Assembly: GCF_001437205.1 (NCBI RefSeq)
Contig: NZ_JQAZ01000002.1
Span: forward strand, 427,459 to 491,458
Source of the DNA: Lactobacillus selangorensis
GTDB lineage: Bacteria > Bacillota > Bacilli > Lactobacillales > Lactobacillaceae
DNA length: 64,000 nucleotides
Reading direction: 5' to 3'
Under the pieces are notes generated by a model that saw nothing but the letters and a program-made list of their open reading frames with translations, ran no database searches and was not told the DNA's origin. Shown here in pieces: positions 1 to 10,181 of the stretch. Position 1 is the first letter of the stretch; every line of letters begins with the position of its first letter. A program made the position numbers and the translations under genes.

Positions 1-1234
1 AGAGGGCCTTGGCAATATCGCCGGTCTTTGAATTACGGATGATGCTGATGATATCGTCGATATGGTCAAGCGCAACTCGCAACCCTTCCAGGATGTGTGC
101 TCGTGCTTCGGCCTTCTTCAAGTCATACTGTGTCCGCCGCCGAATGACTTCTTCCTGATGCTGCAGGTAATATTGCAAAATTTCCTTCAAGCTCAGGAGT
201 TTCGGTGCATTGTTGACAATGGCCACCATGTTGAATGAGAAGTTGGTCTGCATCGCTGTCTGTTTGAACAAGTTGTTCAAAACAACGGAGGCACTCATGT
301 CACGGCGGACATCGATCACAATCCGCATCCCTTCACGGTCGGATTCATCGTTTAAATCGGTGATGCCGTCCAAACGCTTTTCACGGACTAAATCAGCGAT
401 TCGTTCGACTAACTTGGCCTTGTTGACCATGTATGGCAATTCGGTGACGATAATCCGTTCCCGGCCGTTCTTCTTGGTCTCCACTTCAGTCTTAGCACGT
501 AATGTAATCGTGCCCTTCCCAGTTTCATACGCCCGCCGGATTCCGGATTTGCCCATGACGATCCCGCCAGTCGGAAAATCAGGTCCAGGCAGAACTTCCA
601 TCAAATCGGCAGTCGTCGCATCTGGATTTTTCATCAGCATGTGCAAAGCGTTGATAACTTCCGCCATATTATGCGGCGGAATGTTGGTCGTCATCCCAAC
701 AGCAATCCCAGTCGCCCCATTGACGAGCAAATTGGGAAAACGTGATGGTAAAACGACTGGTTCACGTTCGGTGCCATCATAGTTCGGCTGATAATCAATT
801 GTGTCCTTGTTGATATCACGGAGCATTTCAGTGGCGATTTTGCTCATCCGTGCTTCGGTGTACCGCATCGCAGCAGCACTATCGCCATCGACAGAACCAA
901 AGTTCCCATGCCCATCGATCAAAAGGTAACGATAACTAAAGGGTTGTGCCATCCGGACCATCGCTTCGTAAATCGGTGAATCGCCATGCGGATGATATTT
1001 CCCCATGACGTCCCCAACGATACGAGCCGACTTCTTGTACGGCTTGTCCGGTGTGACACCTAATTCGTTCATCCCGTAAAGAATACGCCGCTGAACGGGT
1101 TTCAAGCCGTCCCGTACGTCTGGCAACGCACGTGCGACGATAACGCTCATCGCATATTCCAGGAATGATGTCCGCATCGTCCGTGAAAGGTCGACGGGTT
1201 TAATGCGGCTGTTTTGTGGGCCATCTTCTGCCAT
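1..1234 (-). CDS. gyrA: DNA gyrase subunit A, N-terminal part (cut by window edge)
   Basis: GyrA is the breakage-reunion subunit of DNA gyrase, which introduces negative supercoils in the nucleoid as an A2B2 tetramer with GyrB. The visible 411 codons read [20 protein letters not shown] and then the winged-helix and tower region. The catalytic tyrosine lies in [11 protein letters not shown]. The quinolone-resistance-determining loop reads [20 protein letters not shown], with Ser and Glu at the two usual resistance positions, so it looks wild-type. The ATG at 1234 follows an AAGGGAGGAATAAGG-type ribosome site and lies 26 bp after the gyrB stop, so the two genes form one transcript. The 3' half lies outside the window. 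Identity is certain from the motifs and the neighbours. Confidence 0.97.
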   Translation of the reverse strand, partial: MAEDGPQNSRIKPVDLSRTMRTSFLEYAMSVIVARALPDVRDGLKPVQRRILYGMNELGVTPDKPYKKSARIVGDVMGKYHPHGDSPIYEAMVRMAQPFSYRYLLIDGHGNFGSVDGDSAAAMRYTEARMSKIATEMLRDINKDTIDYQPNYDGTEREPVVLPSRFPNLLVNGATGIAVGMTTNIPPHNMAEVINALHMLMKNPDATTADLMEVLPGPDFPTGGIVMGKSGIRRAYETGKGTITLRAKTEVETKKNGRERIIVTELPYMVNKAKLVERIADLVREKRLDGITDLNDESDREGMRIVIDVRRDMSASVVLNNLFKQTAMQTNFSFNMVAIVNNAPKLLSLKEILQYYLQHQEEVIRRRTQYDLKKAEARAHILEGLRVALDHIDDIISIIRNSKTGDIAKAL

Positions 1235-1260
1235 ATTCCTTATTCCTCCCTTGTGATCAA

Positions 1261-3228
<1,968 letters not shown>

Positions 3229-3240
3229 TCATTTCTGTAT

Positions 3241-3365
3241 AGAGCGTGAGAATAGGCGTTCTGGCGATTGCGGCTTAGTCGGACTTGGACGTGAATGATT
3301 TGTTTTTTAAACATTCACGGAAAAGTTCACTAAACAAGACCGCCAGCCTATTCGAACGCGTTTAC
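3241..3365 (-). repeat. Structured hairpin repeat, unit A (upstream of gyrB)
   Basis: Read on the minus strand, the unit starts GTAAACGCGTTC and ends CTCACGCTCT, like seven other units in this window. Its outer stem pairs GAATAGGC with GCCTATTC. An inner pair joins GTTTAGT to ACTAAGC, and the tip pairs CGTGAATG with CATTCACG. The 3' end lies 24 nt before the gyrB start codon, in the same direction as gyrB. Confidence 0.8.
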
Positions 3366-3368
3366 GAT

Positions 3369-3488
3369 AGAGCGTGAGAAAACACGAATTGCTTCTGGCG
3401 GCTTAACGAGCTTTTCGACGTCGTGATTTTAGAATCACTAGGAGAAAACCGTTAAACGCAAGGAAACAGTGTTTTCGAACGCGTTTAC
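3369..3488 (-). repeat. Structured hairpin repeat, unit B (tandem with unit A)
   Basis: This is the second tandem unit between recF and gyrB, with the same ends on the minus strand (GTAAACGCGTTC and CTCACGCTCT). The outer stem is a different sequence, GAAAACAC with GTGTTTTC, so pairing is kept while bases change relative to unit A. The tip pairs GTGATT with AATCAC around a CTAA loop. Units A and B account for most of the 372-bp recF-gyrB gap. Confidence 0.8.
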
Positions 3489-3588
3489 GATCAAGCATAC
3501 ATCAAAATGCCAACTTACGCACACTTTGATAGATTACGCAGTTCAAATCATTTTCTTTTAAACAATCCACAGCTTATCCACAAGGTTG

Positions 3589-4704
3589 TCAATCCGTTGT
3601 GATTTGTCCAGCTTCGATGTGGAAAATACGTGGATTCTGAATAATATCTTGTGCGACGCCATCCAGACTCGTGGTCGTCAAAAACGTCTGCACTTTATGC
3701 TGAATCGTTTTCAGCAGATGTGTTTGCCGGGCATCATCGAGTTCGGACAGAACGTCGTCGAGCAGCAGGACTGGATATTCGCCGGTCAGCTCCTTCATTA
3801 GGTCGATCTCGGCGAGTTTGACGCTGAGGGCAACCGTTCGCTGCTGGCCCTGTGACCCAAAGTTCTGCACATTTTTATCGTTGATCAGAAAAACGACATC
3901 ATCCCGTTGCGGACCGACCAAGGTTGTTCCTTGTTCAATCTCACGCTGGCGGTGTTTTTCAAACAGCTCCTGCAAGGCCGCCTGAGCCGCTTTAACGTCC
4001 GTCAAAGCTTCAGTCGGCACCTGACTCTTGTAAGCAAACGTCAGGGTTTCCTGATCGAGGGTAATCGTCTTGTGGATTTCTTGGGCCCAATGTTCCATCC
4101 GCTGCAAAAATTCCTGCCGTGCCACGACCACTTGTGCCCCGTATTCAATCAGTTGTTCCGTGATTACGTTGAGGTACAGCTGGTCGCTGGCCTTTTTCTG
4201 CTGCAGCATCTTCAAATAATGATTCCGCTGCTTGAGAATAGCCTGATAGTTCGTCAAAGCATACAAATACTTGGGGCTCATTTGACCAAACTCCATATCG
4301 ATGAACCGCCGCCTGAGCATCGGCGCCCCTTTGACAATTGCCAAATCTTCCGGTGCAAACAAAATCACATTGAACTTGCCAATGTACTGGGAGAGCTTGG
4401 CTTGATCAAGCCGGTTGACTTTCGCCCGTTTGCCCTGATGGCTCAAAATCAATTCAAGCGGCAAACTGCCGGTCTCCTTGACGACTGTGCCATCAATTTT
4501 GGCAAACTGAGTGCCCCAGCGAATCAATTCTTTGTTGTTGCTGGTCCGATGACTCTTAGTCATGGCCAGCACATAGATTGATTCGAGCAGGTTGGTCTTG
4601 CCCTGAGCATTCGCACCTAAAAAAACATTGATATCCGGCGAGAAAGTCGTATCAACGTTTTCGTAGTTACGGTAGTTTTTCAATTTTAGTTTATCCAGAT
4701 ACAT
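3589..4704 (-). CDS. recF: DNA replication and repair protein RecF
   Basis: RecF is an SMC-like ATPase that helps load RecA at single-strand gaps through the RecFOR pathway. The 371 residues match the family. Walker A is GANAQGKTNLLES near residue 32, the ABC signature region GSQGQQRTVALS lies near 285, and Walker B is VLLLDDVLSELDD near 315. The start codon lies 3 bp after the yaaA stop, and the gene belongs to the yaaA-recF-gyrB-gyrA transcript typical of Firmicutes origins. Identity is firm from motifs and position. Confidence 0.97.
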   Translation of the reverse strand: MYLDKLKLKNYRNYENVDTTFSPDINVFLGANAQGKTNLLESIYVLAMTKSHRTSNNKELIRWGTQFAKIDGTVVKETGSLPLELILSHQGKRAKVNRLDQAKLSQYIGKFNVILFAPEDLAIVKGAPMLRRRFIDMEFGQMSPKYLYALTNYQAILKQRNHYLKMLQQKKASDQLYLNVITEQLIEYGAQVVVARQEFLQRMEHWAQEIHKTITLDQETLTFAYKSQVPTEALTDVKAAQAALQELFEKHRQREIEQGTTLVGPQRDDVVFLINDKNVQNFGSQGQQRTVALSVKLAEIDLMKELTGEYPVLLLDDVLSELDDARQTHLLKTIQHKVQTFLTTTSLDGVAQDIIQNPRIFHIEAGQITTD

Positions 4705-4707
4705 GTG

Positions 4708-4923
4708 CTAATCCTGAACGGTGATTTGCATGTCTGGCACCGTTACTGCATCGCCAGCCACTAGCTTGCGGCCTCGCCGTGTCTCAGCAGTCCCGTTAAC
4801 AAGTACGGTGTTTTCCTGCAAATACCACTTGGCTTGGCCACCCGTTCCGATCACACCAACATCTTTGAGCATCTGCCCCAGTGTGATGTGATCCGAAGTC
4901 AATTTGACAATCTGTTTTTCCAT
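4708..4923 (-). CDS. yaaA: S4 domain RNA-binding protein YaaA
   Basis: This is a 71-residue S4-domain protein of the YaaA/YbcJ type, always found between dnaN and recF in Firmicutes. It binds structured RNA and has been linked to ribosome biogenesis in related species. The S4 core is visible as TLGQMLKDVGVIGTGGQAKWYL followed by VLVNGTAETRRGRKL. The ATG at 4923 is chosen because AGGTGA stands 5 nt before it; an ATG two codon groups upstream has no ribosome site. Translation is probably coupled to recF, which starts 3 bp after the stop. A terminator-like hairpin sits in its leader. Confidence 0.93.
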   Translation of the reverse strand: MEKQIVKLTSDHITLGQMLKDVGVIGTGGQAKWYLQENTVLVNGTAETRRGRKLVAGDAVTVPDMQITVQD

Positions 4924-4946
4924 TTGATCACCTTCAATCACCCAAT

Positions 4947-4972
4947 AAAAAAGTGATATTGACCGATATCAC
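4947..4972 (-). terminator. Terminator-like hairpin in the yaaA-recF-gyrBA leader
   Basis: On the minus strand GTGATAT pairs with ATATCAC around a short loop and is followed directly by six T. It lies downstream of the presumed promoter at 5004-5032 and only about 23 nt before the yaaA start. It could therefore attenuate the whole yaaA-recF-gyrB-gyrA transcript. The stem is short (7 bp). Confidence 0.55.
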
Positions 4973-5003
4973 CCCGGGAAGAATCGTTTTTCTTCTTATA
5001 TAT

Positions 5004-5032
5004 AGTATACCTTTTTGACACCCGAAAAACAA
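5004..5032 (-). promoter_or_regulatory. Promoter for yaaA-recF-gyrB-gyrA
   Basis: On the minus strand TTGTTT (5027-5032), a 17-bp spacer and TATACT (5004-5009) give a good housekeeping promoter. It is followed by an AT-rich run and the hairpin at 4947-4972. Transcription would start near 4997. Confidence 0.6.
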
Positions 5033-5225
5033 ATCTATTTCGGGCTGTTTTTCCGTCTGCTCGTTTTTAACCAGTCTGACCCATATTTGCCTTTTTTCGA
5101 GAAAATCGCTGAAATACGGTTTAAACGAATCTGACGGGCAAAATCATTTTTAAGAAGGGGTATGCCAAAAAGTGACTTTTGAAATTGTAGCGAACACAAT
5201 TTAATCTTCCACAAGTTATCCACCC

Positions 5226-5263
5226 AAAAAAGAGGTTATCCACCGTTAAATGTGGATAACCTC
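5226..5263 (-). terminator. dnaN terminator built from two DnaA boxes
   Basis: The arms 5252-5263 and 5232-5243 form a 12-bp perfect stem, read GAGGTTATCCAC and GTGGATAACCTC on either strand, with an 8-nt loop. On the minus strand six T follow (5226-5231), giving a rho-independent terminator for dnaN. Each arm contains TTATCCAC, eight of nine bases of the DnaA box. A third box-like TTATCCAC stands at 5216-5223. Confidence 0.8.
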
Positions 5264-5285
5264 AGGGCTGAGCGTGCTTTTTTTA

Positions 5286-6425
5286 TTAGTAAGTCCGAAC
5301 AGGTGTGATTAACTGGATAAAGTCTTCATGATCTTCAGATGGCATCAAAGTGAAGGGCCGTAATGCCGAAGTGAAGGCGATATCGATTGTTGCTTGACCG
5401 AAAGAACGCAGAGCATCTTTCATATAATCCGGATTGAAGGAAATTTCGAGTTCTTCGCCGGATAATTCTTCGAAATGCAGACTTTCTTCGACGTTCCCGA
5501 CATCTGGCGAATTGCCATAAATCGTGGCCGTTGAATCAGCTGGGGACAACGTCAGTTTAACAACGTTATTGCGGCTTTCATGCGACAGCAAGGAAGCACG
5601 TTCGATGGCGGCTAATAGAACTGGCGCATCGAATTGAATCTGAGTCGTCGATGAAGTCGGAATCAACCGTTCTGTATCTGGGTAGTTGCCTTCCAGTAAA
5701 CGGGAATAGAACGAAGTATGATCTACGATGAACATCACTTGATTTTCAGCAATGCGCATTTCAACGGTATCGACCCCATCCGTCAGTGTCCGTGACAATT
5801 CAGTCAAACTCTTGCCAGGGATGATGATGTCGTAATGAACATCGGTCGGAATATCGAGATGAATCTTACGCTGAGATAAACGATGGCTATCAGTCGCAAC
5901 GGCAAGTAATTCACTGTTTTGGATAACCATGTGGACCCCAGTCAAAATCGGCCGGCTTTCCTGATTGGAAACAGCAATAACGGTCTGGCTAATCAACTGC
6001 TTCAGCACATCGGCCGATAACATCAGTTTGTTGGTGTCTTCGATTTCAGGCAGACGGGGATAATTGTTGGCATCCAAGCCGTTGATCGTAAATTCAGAAC
6101 TGCCGGATGTGATCTTGGTCAAGAAATTATCTTCCACTTCGACTGTCATCGTTTCTTCCGGTAAACGTTTGACGATTTCACTGAAGAAACGAGCCGGCAA
6201 TACAATCGAACCGGTTGAATCGATTTGCAGTTCGATTTTATCGTCTTCAACAGATAAGAAGGATTCAATCGAGATATCGGCATCGCTCCCGATTAAAGTC
6301 AATCCTTCCTGAGTCAGTTCCATTTTTAACCCCGTCAGAATCGGAATGGTGGTTTTTGAAGAAATTGCTCGTTGCACATCGGTTAAGTTATGGATGAATG
6401 CTGCACGTTTAATTGTAAATTTCAT
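5286..6425 (-). CDS. dnaN: DNA polymerase III sliding clamp, beta subunit
   Basis: DnaN is the homodimeric ring that tethers DNA polymerase III to the template. It has 379 residues, the normal length, with three clamp domains. The start MKFTIKRAAFIHNLTDVQRA is typical of lactobacilli, as are GVHMVIQNSELLAVATDSHRLS near residue 165 and the C-terminal LITPVRTY. The ATG at 6425 follows an AGGAGGCTC ribosome site. It lies downstream of dnaA on the same strand. A TATAAT-like -10 box at 6477-6482 (minus strand) may give dnaN its own promoter, although no good -35 box is visible. Confidence 0.98.
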   Translation of the reverse strand: MKFTIKRAAFIHNLTDVQRAISSKTTIPILTGLKMELTQEGLTLIGSDADISIESFLSVEDDKIELQIDSTGSIVLPARFFSEIVKRLPEETMTVEVEDNFLTKITSGSSEFTINGLDANNYPRLPEIEDTNKLMLSADVLKQLISQTVIAVSNQESRPILTGVHMVIQNSELLAVATDSHRLSQRKIHLDIPTDVHYDIIIPGKSLTELSRTLTDGVDTVEMRIAENQVMFIVDHTSFYSRLLEGNYPDTERLIPTSSTTQIQFDAPVLLAAIERASLLSHESRNNVVKLTLSPADSTATIYGNSPDVGNVEESLHFEELSGEELEISFNPDYMKDALRSFGQATIDIAFTSALRPFTLMPSEDHEDFIQLITPVRTY

Positions 6426-6539
6426 AGTGAGCCTCCTAGACTTTTCTCATGATTTTTGGATGGCGCTTCATAATCTATTATAAAAGATTTTTAGTAATAG
6501 TAGTAGGACCTGTTAATTCTGTGGAAAAGGGGCCTGATA

Positions 6540-6613
6540 CCAGTGCTGACAAGTTATCCACCTGTTGATAACTTGTGGATACTTGTGGGGATAAATCCCC
6601 CTGTTATCCACAG
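6540..6613. other. oriC, DnaA-box cluster between dnaA and dnaN
   Basis: Within about 70 bp lie TTATCCACC (6554), TGTTGATAA, TTGTGGATA, a GGGGATAAA variant and a perfect TTATCCACA (6604-6612) that touches the dnaA stop codon. In Firmicutes the origin is bipartite, with clusters on both sides of dnaA, and this is the downstream half. No further function can be read from it. Confidence 0.8.
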
Positions 6614-7969
6614 CTATGGTTTCAGCTTGTTTTTCAATTCGGCGATCTGTTCTTTCAATTGTTCGTCGGATTTCAGTTCGGCAGCGACTTTTTCATGGGC
6701 ATGGATGACAGTGGTATGATCTTTGCCGCCGAATTCCTGCCCAATGCGAGGTAATGAGTTATCGGTCATTTCTCGAGACAGATACATAGCAATCTGTCGG
6801 GGCCAAACAATGTTTTTGACTCGTTTCTTGCCCTTCAGATCGGCCACAGAAACCTGATAGTACTTGGCAACGGCGGATTGAATGTCGGTAATGGTCAGGT
6901 CCTTTGGTTTTTCTTCGGCATTGAGGCTCTTGAGAGCATCTGCCGCCAAACTGGTGGTAATTGGTTCTTCCTTGGTTCGTGCGTACGCCTGAACTCGCAC
7001 CAGCGCCCCTTCGAGTTCCCGCACATTGGAATCGATTTGGCCGGCGATGTAGCTTAATGTATCGTCGGGAATATTGAGATGTTCGGCATTGGCCTTGTTG
7101 CGCAGGATAGCGATTCGTGTTTCAAGGTCAGGCGGCGTAATATCGACCGATAAGCCCCACTTAAACCGTGAAACGAGTCGTTCTTGCAGCTTCGGGATTT
7201 CATTGGGCAGGCGGTCCGACGTCAAAACGATTTGTTTCTTATTATTGTAGAGATCGTTGAACGTGTGGAAAAACTCTTCCTGTGTCCCTTCTTTATCGGC
7301 GAAGAACTGGATATCATCGACTAAGAGGAGATCAACGTTGCGGTATTCCTGCCGGAACTTCTCTTGTTCTTTGTTCTGGATTGAATTGATGAAGTCGTTG
7401 GCAAATGCTTCGCTGGTGACGTATTTCACCTTTGAACCAGGATGCGTCTTCAGCAGCTGGTGGCCAATCGCCTGCATCAGATGGGTTTTGCCTAAACCGA
7501 CACCGCCATATAGGAAGAGCGGATTATACAAAACCCCAGGTTCCTCAGAAACGACGAGGGCGGCGGCATGCGCCATCTGGTTGCCTTTGCCGGTGACAAA
7601 GGTTTCAAACGTGTACTTACTATTTAAACGAGTTTCCCGCATGAAAGTCGGAATATTGGCCTCTTGGTCGACCTCAGGGGCCGCAAGCGCGTCACTATCG
7701 GCTTTCTCTTGTGCATCTTCCTCCTCTTTTGAAACAAAAACAGGGGTGATCTCGATATTGGCGAAGGCATAGGCGCCTTCAACGACTTTGGTGGCGAGCA
7801 CTTTTTCCCAATAGTCCTTATGCAGTGAAGACGGGACTTCAATGGTAAGTTGGTGGTTCGCCAGTTTGAGCGGTTTGGCCGTCTCGATCCAGGTACTGTA
7901 GCTGACCGCTGACAGGTGCTGCTGGAAATAAGACTCCAAATATTGCCAAAGCTCCTCCAAATTGGGCAC
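6614..7969 (-). CDS. dnaA: Chromosomal replication initiator protein DnaA
   Basis: DnaA binds DnaA boxes and opens the origin, then loads the helicase; it also regulates its own gene. Domain I begins [17 protein letters not shown]. An acidic variable linker lies near residues 90-115. The AAA+ domain has Walker [11 protein letters not shown] near 157 and Walker [11 protein letters not shown] near 215, and the domain IV signature is [15 protein letters not shown] near 420. The GTG at 7969 is chosen because a perfect AGGAGG stands 7 nt before it and homologues begin at this point. An in-frame ATG at 8026 would add 19 residues but lacks a comparable ribosome site. The protein is 451 residues long. 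Confidence 0.96.
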   Translation of the reverse strand: MPNLEELWQYLESYFQQHLSAVSYSTWIETAKPLKLANHQLTIEVPSSLHKDYWEKVLATKVVEGAYAFANIEITPVFVSKEEEDAQEKADSDALAAPEVDQEANIPTFMRETRLNSKYTFETFVTGKGNQMAHAAALVVSEEPGVLYNPLFLYGGVGLGKTHLMQAIGHQLLKTHPGSKVKYVTSEAFANDFINSIQNKEQEKFRQEYRNVDLLLVDDIQFFADKEGTQEEFFHTFNDLYNNKKQIVLTSDRLPNEIPKLQERLVSRFKWGLSVDITPPDLETRIAILRNKANAEHLNIPDDTLSYIAGQIDSNVRELEGALVRVQAYARTKEEPITTSLAADALKSLNAEEKPKDLTITDIQSAVAKYYQVSVADLKGKKRVKNIVWPRQIAMYLSREMTDNSLPRIGQEFGGKDHTTVIHAHEKVAAELKSDEQLKEQIAELKNKLKP

Positions 7970-8037
7970 ATTGATTCCTCCTTTTTTTGTCATTTTAAAT
8001 AAAAATTGCTCTTTTTCTCTAATCACAAAGCAAATTT

Positions 8038-8066
8038 ATTTTAGCATCTCTTTAAAAAGTTTTCCA
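8038..8066 (-). promoter_or_regulatory. Likely dnaA promoter overlapping a DnaA-box variant
   Basis: On the minus strand the extended -10 TGC-TAAAAT (8038-8043) stands 17 bp from a weak -35 TGGAAA (8061-8066). The -35 overlaps TTTCCACAG, a variant of the DnaA box, which would allow autoregulation by DnaA. This is read from sequence pattern only. Confidence 0.45.
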
Positions 8067-8370
8067 CAGGCAAACCAATAAATAACAAAAATTATTCACA
8101 GGGGTGTGAATTAGTTATCCACAGCCCGACAGATTTTGTGGAAAAAAGATAGTCAAAATAATTTATGCACAGTAGCTTGTGAATTGCAAAAGCTTATATC
8201 AATAGTGTTTCACAAGTTATCAACAGACTATTCGACTTGTTGATAAAACATTTAAACAGCCTGTGGACATGTGAAAAAGCTGCGCATAAGCCTGTCAATA
8301 AATATTTTTCAAAATAAAGTTATGCACGGGTCGTCCACAACAAATCCACCAAAAGCGAGTGCGAATTGTT
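8061..8370. other. oriC, upstream DnaA-box cluster between dnaA and rpmH
   Basis: This AT-rich stretch carries many DnaA boxes and near boxes: TTATTCACA (8092-8100), TTATCCACA (8115-8123), TTTGTGGAA, TTATGCACA (8163-8171), TTATCAACA (8217-8225), TGTTGATAA (8238-8246) and TTATGCACG (8320-8328). It is the upstream half of the bipartite origin. No gene is seen here. Position between dnaA and rpmH is the standard Firmicutes origin site. Confidence 0.85.
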
Positions 8371-8401
8371 GACAAGTTTTTACAAAAAAAGCAAAAATGA
8401 A

Positions 8402-8431
8402 TTTCAAATTTGCAGTGAGATATGTTATTAT
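8402..8431 (+). promoter_or_regulatory. rpmH promoter
   Basis: An extended -10 (TGT then TATTAT, 8426-8431) stands 18 bp from TTTCAA (8402-8407). It precedes an 85-nt leader and the GGAGGTG ribosome site of rpmH. Confidence 0.5.
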
Positions 8432-8522
8432 ATTTAGGTAAATGTTCATCGAGGGAGGATTGTAGCTTCTGCGGTGTGCAACAAACGTCTATATAAAGAC
8501 ATGAGCATTGGAGGTGTCCAAC

Positions 8523-8663
8523 ATGACTACAAAGAGAACTTATCAACCAAAGAAACGCCATCGTCAACGTGTACATGGCTTCATGAAACGTATGAGTACA
8601 AAGAACGGCCGTAAAGTCTTAGCAAGACGCCGTAACAAAGGTAGAAAAGTTTTATCTGCATAA
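8523..8663 (+). CDS. rpmH: 50S ribosomal protein L34
   Basis: L34 is a very basic 46-residue protein of the large ribosomal subunit. The whole sequence fits the family, beginning [20 protein letters not shown] and ending [17 protein letters not shown] ribosome site stands 6 nt before the ATG. It is the first gene of the rpmH-rnpA-yidC-jag block that runs away from dnaA, as in other Firmicutes. It is followed at once by a terminator, so rnpA probably depends on readthrough or its own promoter. Confidence 0.97.
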   Translation: MTTKRTYQPKKRHRQRVHGFMKRMSTKNGRKVLARRRNKGRKVLSA

Positions 8664-8665
8664 GG

Positions 8666-8689
8666 CCACTGAAGTTTCAGTGGTTTTTT
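8666..8689 (+). terminator. rpmH terminator
   Basis: CCACTGAA pairs with TTCAGTGG around a 2-nt loop, followed by six T. It begins 3 nt after the rpmH stop codon and would reduce expression of rnpA relative to rpmH. Confidence 0.8.
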
Positions 8690-8696
8690 ATTATTT

Positions 8697-8836
8697 TGAG
8701 CGCACGATGAGTTGGCGCGGGTGAAAAGCCCGTATCCCCGTGTTTTTTTCGGGTGAAAGAGACCGACTGGTCGTGCGCTCATCTTTACATATTGATGTAA
8801 AGTCTTATGATTCTTCCATCGGGCATACCGGTGGAA
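8697..8836 (+). ncRNA. Structured RNA region between rpmH and rnpA
   Basis: A large fold is enclosed by TGAGCGCACGA (8697-8707) and TCGTGCGCTCA (8771-8781), an 11-bp perfect stem. A second helix joins GTTGG to CCGAC. Inside are two hairpins, CGGG-CCCG and CCCG-CGGG, which gives a multi-branched junction. Two more hairpins follow: CTTTACAT with ATGTAAAG (8783-8802), and TTCCA with TGGAA (8814-8836). This reaches to within 33 nt of the rnpA start. I do not recognise it as a named riboswitch. It may be a cis-acting leader of rnpA or a processed RNA. Confidence 0.5.
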
Positions 8837-8868
8837 AACCTCAAAATTGAATGCGGGAGTTAAAAGTT

Positions 8869-9252
8869 ATGCGAAAATCTTACCGCGTTAAAAAGGAAAA
8901 AGAATTCCAGCAGGTGTTTGAACAGGGTCATTCCGTTGCCAACCGCAACTTTGTGATCTATCAGATGAATAAGCCAGGCCAGAAACATTTCCGAGTCGGC
9001 ATCTCAGTCGGCAAGAAAGTGGGTCATACTGCGGTTGCTCGCAACCGGGTCAAGCGTTACATCCGCCAGAGCCTTTTGGAACTCAAACCTTTTCTACGCC
9101 AGGACGTTGATTTTTTGGTGATCGCACGCAAAGGTGCCACAAAACTCGACATGCACCAGTCGAAACGCAACATGGTACACGTCCTGAATCTGGCGCACTT
9201 ATTGTCGCCGGATTATGAAACCGCCGAAACATCACAGTCAGAATCACACTAA
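8869..9252 (+). CDS. rnpA: Ribonuclease P protein component
   Basis: RnpA is the protein subunit of RNase P and helps the catalytic RNA cut the 5' leader from pre-tRNAs. It has 127 residues, starts [20 protein letters not shown], and carries the RNR signature region [15 protein letters not shown] near residues 60-75. The ATG at 8869 is chosen because GGGAG stands about 10 nt before it and homologues start with this sequence; an in-frame ATG at 8851 would add six residues. It lies between rpmH and yidC, the conserved order. A folded RNA region precedes it. Confidence 0.96.
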   Translation: MRKSYRVKKEKEFQQVFEQGHSVANRNFVIYQMNKPGQKHFRVGISVGKKVGHTAVARNRVKRYIRQSLLELKPFLRQDVDFLVIARKGATKLDMHQSKRNMVHVLNLAHLLSPDYETAETSQSESH

Positions 9253-9312
9253 TCGTTTGTGGGTGGTGCCCATTAACGACGGCCCACCTCTAAAAAAGTG
9301 AGGAAAATACAA

Positions 9313-10152
9313 TTGAATAAACGTAAACTTAATCGGAAACGGCTGCTGCTGCTAGCCGGATTGGCGATGTTTGTCTTAGTCGCCGCCGGCTGCAGTACGA
9401 CACCCGTTACGAGCCACAGTACCGGTTTTTGGGACCGCACGGTCATCTATAATTTCTCGCAGTTCATTCTGTGGTTATCCAAGATGTTCGGCGGCAATTA
9501 TGGTTGGGGAATCATCGTCTTCACAATCATTATTCGGATTATTATCCTTCCATTAACTTGGTGGCAGACGAAATCGATGGAGGGGCAGCAAGCCGTTGCA
9601 CCGCAATTGCAGGCCCTTCAGAAGAAGTATCCAGGCAAGGATGCTGAATCACGCCAGAAGCTGCAGGATGAAACTCAGAAGCTCTACGCTGAAGCTGGGG
9701 TCAACCCAGTGGCTGGCTGCCTGCCGGTCGTCGTTCAGTTCCCAGTCCTGATTGCTTTGTATCAGGCCATCTACCGGACGTCGGCGCTGAAACAGGGCAC
9801 TTTCCTGTGGATGCAGCTGGGCAAGCCGGATCCATTCTATGTCATGGCGATTTTGGCCGCCATCTTCACCTTCGGGACAACATACTTATCCACCATGTCG
9901 CAACCGAAGAACTCGATGACCAATGTCATGATGTGGGGGATGCCGCTGATCATCTTCTTCACAGCGATGAACATTGCGTCGGCTGTTTCCATCTACTGGG
10001 TGGTTACCAACGCATTCTCCGTCTTCCAGACCTTGCTGATTCAACGGCCATTCTCCAAGCGGCGTGAGCAGCAGGAAAAGGTTCAAGAAGAAAAGGATCA
10101 CGAAAAGGCACTGGCCAAAGCTCGTAAGCGGGCTTTGAAACGGCACAAATAG
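9313..10152 (+). CDS. yidC: Membrane protein insertase YidC (lipoprotein type)
   Basis: YidC/Oxa1-type insertase places membrane proteins with or without the Sec translocon. The N-terminus is a lipoprotein signal with the lipobox VAAGC. The conserved core follows, with five membrane segments, beginning WGIIVFTIIIRIIILPLTWW and including the hydrophilic-groove arginine in IIIRIII. The C-terminal tail is short and basic (KARKRALKRHK). I place the start at TTG 9313, 7-9 nt behind GAGGA; the in-frame GTG at 9298 has no ribosome site but cannot be excluded. The protein is 279 residues long. It sits in the usual rnpA-yidC-jag order. Confidence 0.93.
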   Translation: MNKRKLNRKRLLLLAGLAMFVLVAAGCSTTPVTSHSTGFWDRTVIYNFSQFILWLSKMFGGNYGWGIIVFTIIIRIIILPLTWWQTKSMEGQQAVAPQLQALQKKYPGKDAESRQKLQDETQKLYAEAGVNPVAGCLPVVVQFPVLIALYQAIYRTSALKQGTFLWMQLGKPDPFYVMAILAAIFTFGTTYLSTMSQPKNSMTNVMMWGMPLIIFFTAMNIASAVSIYWVVTNAFSVFQTLLIQRPFSKRREQQEKVQEEKDHEKALAKARKRALKRHK

Positions 10153-10181
10153 TTTTTAAAGAAGAGGGGAGGTCCAAATAG

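Noticed and set aside
3907..4581. 224-codon open frame antisense to recF
   Set aside because: It lies fully inside a certain recF gene, has no ribosome site and gives an unlikely composition.
8295..8782. Minus-strand open frames across oriC and rpmH
   Set aside because: They overlap DnaA boxes, rpmH and the folded RNA region and show no protein-like pattern.
9807..10067. Alternative frame inside yidC
   Set aside because: It is a shadow of yidC with an His- and Gln-rich, unlikely composition.
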